Program-made: the position numbers and the translations under genes
The notes under the pieces: generated by a model
Databases searched by the model: none
What the model was told of the DNA's origin: nothing
Seen by the model: the letters and a program-made list of their open reading frames with translations, nothing else
Shown here: piece by piece, positions 34,121 to 43,309 of the stretch
Position numbering within the stretch: the first letter of the stretch is position 1
How the letters are laid out: each line of letters starts with the position of its first letter
Assembly: GCA_006176705.1 (NCBI GenBank)
Contig: QRFJ01000381.1
Span: forward strand, 21,001 to 85,000
Length of the DNA stretch: 64,000 nt
Direction: 5' to 3'
Origin: Cocos nucifera
Taxonomy: Eukaryota; Streptophyta; Magnoliopsida; Arecales; Arecaceae

Positions 34121-34680
34121 AATTTTATTTTAAATAATAATATAAAAATAAAATTTATATGATAAAAATATAAAAATAAAATATATATAATAAAATTATA
34201 GATTGATTTTATAATAAATTTTAAAAATTAAAATATTATAAAAATAAATTATGATTGATTTTATGATCAATTTTTTAATTAAAAAATTTAAAAAATAATT
34301 AATAATTAATTTTATGATCAATAAATTAATTAAAAATTTAAAAAAATAGTAATTAATAAATTAATTTTAAAAACTAAAAATAATTAGCCACTAATTTTGT
34401 GATCAATTTATTAATGGAAAAATATTTTAATAAATTTAGCAATAGATTTTGTTACCAATTTTATTAATCAATTTTACAACTAATTTTATAACCAATTTTA
34501 AAAAATAAAATATTATGGAATTTAAATTATTTGTTAATTTTTTATTGCTAAATCGGTCATAAAGTTTTGCAACCAAGATTTTTGCAATCGATTTAAATCG
34601 ATCGTAAAATAAATTAATAACTAATTTTTATTATTTTATAAATAATTTTTTGATCGCTAAAATTCTATTTTCTTGTACTG

Positions 34681-37600
34681 ATTAGTATATCTAGTAAAGT
34701 TCAAATTCTAAAAGCTTATTAATTTATGATGATTAGTCCGACTGTATATGAGCATGTAAGTTTTTGTACCTTATACATAATGCATGACTTTTTTTATAGC
34801 TTTTTAATGCTCCATTCTTGAATCATGTTGATAATGTCTAAGCATTGCATTGATATAGCAAAAGCAATATCTGGACGTATACAAACATGGGCATAAATCA
34901 AACTTCCAATAATAGATGTATAGGTTATGAACCTATTTTCCGTTGTTTCTATCTCATTTATTGGATATTGAAGTTCATCAAATTTATCATCCTTTCCAAT
35001 AGTAGCAATCTCAGGAGAATATTTTTTCATCCTAAATTTCTTTATTACACTAAAGATGTAAGTCCTTTGAGATAGTCCAAGTAACTGTAAGGATCTATCT
35101 TATAAATCTCAATACTGATAAGATAAGTGGCTTCACCCATATATTTTATCTCAAAATTTTAGGATGAAAATTATTTGATTTTCTTAAGTAGACCATAATC
35201 ATTACTAACAAGAAGAATATTATCCACATATACCAAAATTTTGAATTTACTTCCACTGACATTCAGGTATATATATTAATCAATAGTATTTTCTTCAAAT
35301 CGTAAGAGTGACTATTCCATTAAATTTGAGATACTACTATCTCATTAAATTTGAGATACTATGTCTGGAAGCTTGTTTAAGTCTATAAATGAATTTCTTT
35401 AATATGCAAATAATGTGCTCTTGTCCATTGATAATAAAATCCATAGGTTATTCTATGTAGACTTTTTCCTCTAGAACACTTCTAAGAAAGATTGTTCTCA
35501 TATCCATCTAATGTAGCTTTAAGTTAAAATAAGCTACTACAGTCATAATAATTCAAAAAGAGTCCTTTGATGAAACAAGAGAATAGATCTCTTTAAAGTT
35601 AATGTCTTTCTTTTGTGTGAACTTCTTTACCATAAGTCTAGCCTTATGTTGTTCAATCTTACCATTGAGATTTCTTTTGGTCTTGTAGATCCATTTGTAA
35701 TATATTGGTCGCACCCCTTCAGTTAAGTTAATTCCCAAATATGGTTGTTATTCATAAAGCCTAGTTCTTATTTCATGGCATCCAACCATTGTAAGGAGTT
35801 CTTATATATCTTTCATAGCTTGTAAAAATATCTTAGTGTATTCATCCTTTTCACCCATATCTATCATATACACCATATAATTTAGAGGTATAGCAGATTT
35901 TTTTATTCTAATAGATCTTAAGAGAGCTATCCTTTGATATGCTTGTTGTAATAGCTGAACAGTTATTTCTTCGATAATAGGAACCTCATAGAGTAGAACT
36001 TGATGAAATAGAGGTCCCTCCTAAATATTATCTCAAAAAATAATAGTAGAAATCATTACTTTAGTCTACTTTTCAGGCCCAGAATTTTTGTCTTGTATTT
36101 CCTCAAAGACAATGTCTTTAAATAACCAATGAAAAGCCACTGGTCTTCTGAGATCAAATGCCTTTTCTTATGGAATAAACTTTGACTTTAGCTAGACATT
36201 TTTATAATATCCCAAATTAGGTTTTGTACCAGTTCATACTTATAAAGAGTCCTTTGAAATACCTTAGTAGAGATCTTATATAACATATATATAGTTGTCT
36301 TTGCAACCTTATCCCACAAAAAAATAGGTAGGGTAGAATAATTTATTATAGCCCAAACCATTTTTTTAAGTGTTTGATTCCCTCTTTCAGCTAACCCATC
36401 ATGCTTGACATTATATATTGGAATACAATGCCTTATTTCTTTAAAAATTTTGCTTATAATCCTCGCCATTATCCCATCTCTATATGTTTATTATAATATT
36501 CATCATCTCTATTGGATCTAACTACTTTAATCCTTTATCCTGATTATCTCTCTATCTTTATTTTAAATTTCTTAAAGGTCTCAAAAATATCAGCCATATT
36601 AAATAGAATGTATAGATGCATATCATAAAAAGCTATCAATGAATATGATGAAATATTTTCACCTGTTAAATATATGAAAAAAAATTGCCTACAATAGTGT
36701 GAATAATTTCTAAATTTTTTTTACTATTCCTCACATTTTTCTTAGATATGTATATCTGCTTGGCCTTTATGCGGTCAATACATGTCACACAATCAATGAA
36801 ATTTCATGATCTTAAGATTCTATACTTTACTAGCATTTTGATTTTTTCTTCAAAGATATGTCCCAATATCCAATGCCATAACATAGAAAAGTTTTCAAAA
36901 AAATATAAAAACAAACTTCAGAATCTATGACTATCCTATAGCATCCAACGACATTAATAAGTGAATGTACTTGATTTTTAGTGATGATAGATAATTCACT
37001 TTTAATTGAAAGCCTTCTTGATAGAAAGCCAAGCAAGTCGTTGACAAAATGCACTAATGCACTATAGTCAATTCACCTGATAAAATTAGAAATATTTACT
37101 AAATTAGACTCAAAACATATACAAGAGTAAAGGATGTCTTTTCTTTGCAACCACTTTACATTATGTAATTTTTTTTATGTGTCCCTTCTTTCTTAAAAAA
37201 AATATTTAATAACCTTATTGCTGACTTTATCTAATACCAAAGCTAATACTTTCTTCTCTTTTACTTTATATATACTACATTTTTACCTACTCTTCTACTA
37301 ACTTGACATAAAGTAAAGTTCATGCTCTCTATTTTCTCCTCTTCTAATCTCTTTTTCTCTCGCACATATTTGGTTAGTAATTCATTAACTATTCAATTCT
37401 CATTATTTATATTATAGAAGACTTAAATAGATCATATTCTGATAAAAGAGAAATGAGAATAAAATAGACCAAGAATGCATCTAATATAAAAATCTAAATA
37501 TCATTTAACTATGCTGTGATATCCCTTATCTCCATGATATACTTACATATACTAGTTTTGCCTTATTAGAGTTTATAAATTGCTGCTCCACAGCATTCAA

Positions 37601-37860
37601 GAAATTATGGACCTTATGACATGAAGGAATGGATCTCCTAATATGCCATGTTAGATTTCTTTGGGAGCAAACTGAGGTGATTGAAATGCTCCCATTTTTC
37701 AAAATAGCTCTTCTATTTTAGTGTATTTTCATTCATAAGTGGTGAAGGTTTAGTCACTTCAAACATCAAATCAAGTTTAGTACATTCTAATATAAGCATT
37801 ATTCTTTCTTTCTATTCCAAGAAATCGATCCATTAAGAAAAAAATTTTCTATACTACCAT
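34681..37860 (-). pseudogene. Copia-2 polyprotein (gag to RNase H), degenerate
   Basis: Right to left on the minus strand: gag (UBN2-like) about 37170-37860 including the YIMEIRDITA block; a worn zinc knuckle near 37150-37200; pre-integrase motif LWHWILGHI near 36830-36900; integrase about 36050-36780, ending with NVKHDGLAERGNQTLKKMVW (catalytic Glu region) at 36350-36430; reverse transcriptase about 34950-35740, starting YYKWIYKTKRNLNGKIEQHK. The catalytic YVDD is YVDN here (35219-35230), followed by ILLVSND. The connection and RNase H reach DFTRYTN at the CACTA-2 edge. Many stops. Confidence 0.85.
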
Positions 37861-39583
37861 CAATAATTATAGAAATTAATGCTACAAATAATATATGTAT
37901 ATTTTATCATCAAATAATGAGACTAATTAAATTTTATTCAAAGTAAATGATTTTTTTTTATATTTAACTTTGGTGGGTAATCAGGTACATCATTATATCT
38001 TTCCTTTGGGCTATATTCATTTAATGTTATATAATATTACTAGTAAACCTAACAAGACATGCACATCAGATATAAGCAAATACTACATATTTGAATATGA
38101 AAATGTTACTCAATCCAATATACATTCCTGTCGTTTCATCAGTCTAAATATCGAATATGAAGTTGCTCCTTTAGAAGTGAATCAATATTTTAATAGCTTA
38201 GAAGCAATTATGATACTATTAAAATTTTATTGGCTCAATTATATTTATCTATAATTATATTATAAAAAATTTTTGATTTTATGTTCATGATCACTTTGGT
38301 GATTGCATCGAATCAATCAAACTAAAAACTTTTAATTCTTTATAAATAGTATCAATAAATTTTATATACAAAATTTGGCAAGAATACATCATCAAGAGCA
38401 TAATAATAGGTCTGCAATACTTTATTTGCATATAAATAAATTAAATAGCACATAAATTAACCATATAATTTATAAATTTTTGGACTTTTATATAATAAAA
38501 TTATATGATAGGGATCTTATCATAATTATCAAAGGATTTTTATGCAATATGCTTTATTGCAGGGACCAAAGTGCAATTTTATAAAGATCTTAATGTAATA
38601 AGTTCTTTATTAGTAGCTTAATTATGAAAGTCATCGTTTTAAGAATTAAACAAATTTTAGATTTCAGGTCCGAACCCAAAACCCAAACTCATTAATCATT
38701 TTTCTTCCTTCTTGTTTTCTTTTCCCAAATACAACCCAAAACCCCCACAGTCGATAATCGATCTCTTCATAATCACCACTGGCAAGACATCAGCCAAACA
38801 CAACCACCGACAATCGGTCTGAAACTGTCATCCCAACTACTAATAAGCCGATGATTGGATGGTTAGATGGGTGATCGACGAAGAAGAAGAAGCCAAAAAT
38901 CAGTGCTCCTTCCCTCTAAATCTAGGTCAGAGGGCACCAAAAGACCTCAATCAATTGACTGCCGATCTTTCCCAAGACCAACCAACCTATTTATGCTGGT
39001 GATAGGGAGGGGCACCCATTGGTTTATCGAGATCTGATGGTTCCATCTTCACCCCTTTCATCCTCTAAAAATAGGATCGAAGATCGTCGGAAAAGCCCAA
39101 GTCTTTGACCATCTTTTCTCAATGATCAAAAGGGAGGATCACTGATTTATCGAGATCTGATGGGTCCTCCCTCTCTTCTTTCCCTTTTTTTTCTTCTTGA
39201 ATCTGGATGAGAGATGCAAATTAGACACCATGGGAGCTAACGTCAGCAAATCCTAATGGCTATTGGAAGAAAGATCGCATGTTTGGCCATCTGGATGGAG
39301 GATGGGACGTGCATGATGGTGCTTACGGTTCCCACCAATGTGTCTTCTTCTTTTTTTAATTTATTTATTTATTTATTTATTAAAATAATAATTCAAGTCA
39401 ATTAGAAAATAAATGAATAAAATAAAATAAGCCTCTATGGCTATAGAATCCACAAAGGATTCCTTAGATTAATCATGACAATTTCAGTCATAGGCAACCA
39501 ACCAAGGTGGCAGGTCAGATTTATATCCATGAAATCTTGATATAGATATAAAAATTTTAATCTTCAAGCCAAGTAATCTATAT
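37860..39583. other. Long leader of Copia-2, or an unrecognised nested insertion
   Basis: Between the gag remnant and the primer binding site lie 1.7 kb with no Copia motif. 37.9-38.6 kb is AT-rich. 38.64-39.33 kb is noticeably less AT-rich, with two similar blocks about 120 bp apart (CCATTGGTTTATCGAGATCTGATGG near 39015 and CTGATTTATCGAGATCTGATGG near 39141). A (TTTA)n run follows at 39359-39382. Plant Copia leaders are normally short, so part of this is probably foreign, but I could not define its ends. Confidence 0.45.
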
Positions 39584-39596
39584 GGCTTTAATACCA
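39584..39596 (-). promoter_or_regulatory. Primer binding site of Copia-2
   Basis: On the minus strand TGGTATTAAAGCC differs at two positions from the initiator-Met tRNA complement TGGTATCAGAGCC. It lies three bases inside the 5' LTR. Confidence 0.82.
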
Positions 39597-39599
39597 TAA

Positions 39600-40067
39600 T
39601 ATTAGAATTTTATTGAATAATAGAACTTATGTGAAAAAAATTATCGATGCATTCACAATCTCTCGAATCAACCTATCCACAACCATAAAAAGTTAAACAG
39701 CATGTGCTCCTTATTGTCATTGAGCAATACCTTAGTTTTCCAATCTCAACTCCAAGTATCCATGGTTGGAAGACCTCACAAACTCTTGAATGAGTTGTAA
39801 ACTAAGTTTATGGGGATGTTTTTTTATAATTTATCTCATTCATCAGAGACGGTATTTAAATCAATCATAAAGATTAAGATGAATGTTATACACAATGATT
39901 ATATAGCATCTAACTTTATCACAATAACCATCAAGTATATTCTTATCACTTTATTGAATATTTATCATTAGTCAAAGTCCAAATCAAACAAAACTAATTA
40001 AAATAAATTCCAATATATATTGGTATAGGCAACATCTGCATGGGCTTTAATTGGATAAATTCCAACA
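39600..40067 (-). repeat. 5' LTR of Copia-2
   Basis: A 468-bp LTR whose minus-strand start is TGTTGGAATTTATCC. It is homologous to 29092-29551 and followed outside by AACAT, the target duplication. Confidence 0.88.
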
Positions 40068-40900
40068 AACATATGATAAAAAAAGCATATGAATATGTCA
40101 CCTCCAAGGGAACTATAATTTTTGTTCGTAACTTATACTCAATTATAATTGGTTTCAAATTCTTTTTTTCTCTTAGCGAAATAATTGTTTGCAAGTTGTT
40201 TATCTTATTATCATCATTCACAAATAAAAAATAAATTTTGTATAAACATTCACTAAACCTTCTTGGAGATCATGAAATCTTGTTTTGACTAATCACTAGG
40301 ATAATCTGGTGCAATTACTAGCTGGTAACAAGGCATTTAGTAATACGACAATGTAAGGGGGCTAATCCAAAATTATTATTGAATATCATAATAGTTAAAA
40401 ATAATTTATCAATTAAAAAATAACAATTCATAATGAAAAAAAAAAACATTCAAAATCACTTCTCCTTGAATTTCCAAAGCGAAAAAATCGTTCCATAAAA
40501 AATTAAAAGTAAAAAAAAAAAAAAAACTTAATAAACAGTGCACTTGTGCAAATCCTAATAACGGTCTACATCTCTCACATATTATTAAGAAAAAATTCTT
40601 TGTGCACCGACCGTGCACACCGCCCTGACTCATACGCACGGAGTCGAAGGAAAAAAAAAATTTGCGTGCCGTGTTCTTGTCCTCCACGTGAGCCAATCAC
40701 CGCGATGGTGCGCACGGTCGCGAACCGTCCGCGGTGCGCAAAGAGTTTATCTACGACTAATTACAAGAAACCAATCAACCGGCCGGTAATATAGATCATT
40801 GGCACCGTATCACGACCAGGAGCTGAGCGTTGCGCTTCCTTGCGCAGCGTGGCATGGCCATCACGCATCCGGCCAGCACTCCCCTCTCCTCCCTGCTGCG
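40068..40900. other. Spacer and presumed promoter of the PPR gene
   Basis: AT-rich to about 40580, then GC-rich toward the gene. No clear TATA box could be chosen. The frame of the PPR gene is open upstream to 40799, but those 34 codons start at TTG, not ATG, so they are treated as 5' untranslated region. Confidence 0.5.
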
Positions 40901-42883
40901 ATGTTATTCGTAGCGTTTGCTTGCCTTCCTATTAAGAAAACCCCTGCATCACTCTTACCTCTTCTCTCGTCTGCCCTCCGCCCTCTCTTCTTCCTCCTCC
41001 CCCACGCCAACGCCTTCCACCACGCCTCCTGTTCTTCTTCTCTCCATCCATCCTCACTTTCCACCACCTCCTCCAGAAATGCAGCCCCGCGCATCTCCAC
41101 GTCCCATCGAGACCGAAGCACCGATCCGGATGTGGCCTGCGCCAATTACCTGATCACCCATCTCAGCCGCCAGGGTAAGATGGCTGAGGCCCGCCAGTTG
41201 TTCGACCGAACGCCCCACCGAGACGTCATCTCCTGGACCGCCATGATCTCCGGGTACATCCGGTGCGGCATGCTCCGTGAGGCCCGCATTTTCTTCGACC
41301 GCGCCGATGCCAAGAAGAACGTTGTCACGTGGACCGCCTTGCTCTCTGGGTATGTGCGGTCAAAGCGGATCGAAGAAGCCGAGGAGCTCTTCAAGCATAT
41401 GCCGGAGAAGAATGTGATCTCTTGGAACACCATGGTTTCCGCGTATGCTGAGAATGGACTCATGGACAAGGCCTATGATTTGTTCATGAAAATGCCTACA
41501 AGAAATGTGGTGTCTTGGAACACAATTATCACTGCCCTGGCTCAGTCAGGGAGGGTCGACGAGGCTTATAAGCTCTTTCTCCAGATGCCTGAGAGGGATG
41601 TGATCTCGTGGACAGCAATGATCGCAGGGTTGTCACAGAACGGGAGGGTTGATGAGGCTCGCAACATTTTCGATCAGATGCCAGAAAGAAATGTGGTCTC
41701 CTGGAACGCCATGATATCGGGCTATGCCCAAAGTCGAAGGCTTGGTGAAGCTCTAGATCTCTTCGAGAAGATGCCTAGTAGAGATATTCCTTCTTGGAAC
41801 ACGATGATCACAGGATTTATACAAAATGGAAACTTGAAGCGAGCTCAGGAATTATTCAATAAGATGGACGAAAGAAATGTAGTCACTTGGACTACAATGA
41901 TAACAGGCTACATCCAAGAAGGGCAGAATGAGATGGCTTTGAAGATCTTCTCTGAAATGCTTGCCGCCGGTATTAAGCCTAATCAAGGAACTTTCGTGAG
42001 TGTTCTGGACGCTGTTAGCAACATAGCAGCACTCCATGAAGGAATGCAGATCCATCAGATGATAAGCAAAACCATCTTTCAATTTGATCCCCTCGTCGGA
42101 TCTTCTGTCATAAGCATGTACTCAAAGTGCGGTGAAATCGGTATAGCTAGAAAGGTGTTCGACCTGTTACCCCAGAAGGACTTGGTGTCCTGGAATGGAA
42201 TAATTGCTGCATATGCCCACCACGGCAATGGCAGGGAAGCGGTCCAGCTGTTTGAAGAGATGAAAAGAAATGGATTCAAACCTAATGATGTGACCTATGT
42301 GGGGTTGCTCTCCGCTTGTAGCCACTCGGGTTTGGTCGTCGAGGGGCTTAAGATTTTCAGGTCTCTGATAAACGATGGATCGATCCAAGTGCGAGAAGAG
42401 CATCTCGCTTGTTTGATAGATCTTTGTGGCCGAGCCGGACGGCTCGAGGAAGCTGCAAGTCTTATCAATGGGCTTAAAGTTAAACCTTCATCTGCTTGTG
42501 TGTGGGGAGCGCTTCTTGGTGGTTGTAATGTTCATGGGGATGTGAAGATCGGGAAGTTGGCAGCAAAGAAGCTTTTGGAGGCGGAGCCTGACAATGCTGG
42601 GACTTACACGTTGTTATCCAACATCTATGCATCGGCTGGGAGATGGAAGGAAGCAGCAAAGATTAGGCTAAAGATGAAGGATAGGGGAATTAAGAAGCAA
42701 CCAGGATGCAGTTGGATTGAGGTGGGCGATAAGGTTCATGTCTTTGTGGTGCGTGACAAGTCTCACAGCCAGACTGAATCGATCTATACTCTGTTGCGAG
42801 ATCTTCACCACAAGATGAAGATGGCAGGGTATGTGCCCACCATGGATTGTACGGTAGATGATAGTGATTTGATGGTTCTCTGA
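40901..42883 (+). CDS. Pentatricopeptide repeat protein, PLS class with E/E+ tail, mitochondrial type (At2g35030-like)
   Basis: An intronless 660-residue protein. The first in-frame ATG gives a Leu/Ala/Ser/Pro-rich, acid-free N-terminus (MLFVAFACLPIKKTPASLLP), as expected for a mitochondrial targeting peptide. From about residue 75, back-to-back repeats of ~31 residues follow, with the signature (R/K)(N/D)VISW(T/N)(A/T)MI(S/A)GY...A..LF..MP. Later come longer P/L repeats (AAGIKPNQGTFVSVLDA, RNGFKPNDVTYVGLLSACSH). The end carries E and E+ motifs (VWGALLGGCNVHGD, GCSWIEVGDKVHVF, YVPTMD) and no DYW deaminase domain. Such proteins bind organelle RNA at specific sites, usually for C-to-U editing, with a DYW partner supplied in trans. 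The RNA target is unknown. No break is seen. Confidence 0.93.
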   Translation: MLFVAFACLPIKKTPASLLPLLSSALRPLFFLLPHANAFHHASCSSSLHPSSLSTTSSRNAAPRISTSHRDRSTDPDVACANYLITHLSRQGKMAEARQLFDRTPHRDVISWTAMISGYIRCGMLREARIFFDRADAKKNVVTWTALLSGYVRSKRIEEAEELFKHMPEKNVISWNTMVSAYAENGLMDKAYDLFMKMPTRNVVSWNTIITALAQSGRVDEAYKLFLQMPERDVISWTAMIAGLSQNGRVDEARNIFDQMPERNVVSWNAMISGYAQSRRLGEALDLFEKMPSRDIPSWNTMITGFIQNGNLKRAQELFNKMDERNVVTWTTMITGYIQEGQNEMALKIFSEMLAAGIKPNQGTFVSVLDAVSNIAALHEGMQIHQMISKTIFQFDPLVGSSVISMYSKCGEIGIARKVFDLLPQKDLVSWNGIIAAYAHHGNGREAVQLFEEMKRNGFKPNDVTYVGLLSACSHSGLVVEGLKIFRSLINDGSIQVREEHLACLIDLCGRAGRLEEAASLINGLKVKPSSACVWGALLGGCNVHGDVKIGKLAAKKLLEAEPDNAGTYTLLSNIYASAGRWKEAAKIRLKMKDRGIKKQPGCSWIEVGDKVHVFVVRDKSHSQTESIYTLLRDLHHKMKMAGYVPTMDCTVDDSDLMVL

Positions 42884-43260
42884 TCTTTTCTCAGGACAAA
42901 GCAAAGAAGTTTTGGCTTGTTGAAATTGTCTTCTAGATTATGTGTTTCTATAGGATTAAAGCTGGTCGGGCGTCTCAGTGGACTACGTAAAAAGACGATC
43001 CTATGGAGCGAGAGGGTTCTAGGGCATTTTGGGGAGAGGTAAAAGGCTGTCATTTTGCCTTTGGTTGTTTTGCTCGTTTTACCATGTTTTCGAGTGGCCT
43101 GAAACTAGGTAATTAGGCGGATGGGTGTTTTGGAAAGGCCTCCTCACTCCTTGCTTTGCTCGTCATTCGTTGGATGTGGCCTGTGGGGTTGTTATTGGAA
43201 TGCAACGCCGGTGGTATTTTGTTTTAGTTTTTTCATTGATTTATATGCTTGAGGTTTTGT

Positions 43261-43266
43261 AATAAA
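43261..43266 (+). terminator. Probable polyadenylation signal of the PPR gene
   Basis: AATAAA lies 378 bases after the stop codon in a T-rich, AT-rich stretch (GTTTTGTAATAAAGATATAT), a plausible near-upstream element for 3' end formation. Confidence 0.5.
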
Positions 43267-43309
43267 GATATATATAAATAGATTTCCGTTATGGGATTTA
43301 TTTTTTTTT

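Larger units (their letters stand above)
30394..34680. mobile_element. CACTA-2: non-autonomous CACTA transposon
   Basis: The left end is CACCATAAGAAAATAATG and the right end, reverse-complemented, is CAGTACAAGAAAATAGAA. Both are worn versions of a CACTACAAGAAAA terminus. Subterminal zones (30410-31220, 33060-33750, 34130-34670) are dense with inverted copies of ATTTTATGATCAATTTTTTG. The centre is the foldback module shared with CACTA-1, followed by a GC-rich block. Copia-2 codons resume exactly on either side, confirming the ends. No transposase gene is visible. The three-base target duplication has decayed or is absent (GGT against ATT). Confidence 0.78.
29092..40067 (-). mobile_element. Copia-2: Ty1/Copia LTR retrotransposon with nested CACTA-2
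   Basis: Two LTRs (29092-29551 and 39600-40067) are flanked by a perfect AACAT duplication. On the minus strand the 5' LTR starts TGTTGGAATTTATCC and is followed by a clear primer binding site. Gag, pre-integrase, integrase, reverse transcriptase and RNase H follow right to left. CACTA-2 (30394-34680) splits RNase H. Without it the element is about 6.7 kb. The leader between primer site and gag (about 37.9-39.58 kb) is unusually long. Stops throughout pol show it is inactive. Confidence 0.9.

Noticed and set aside
40799..40900. 34-codon upstream extension of the PPR protein
   Set aside because: It begins at TTG; the first ATG at 40901 gives a proper targeting peptide.
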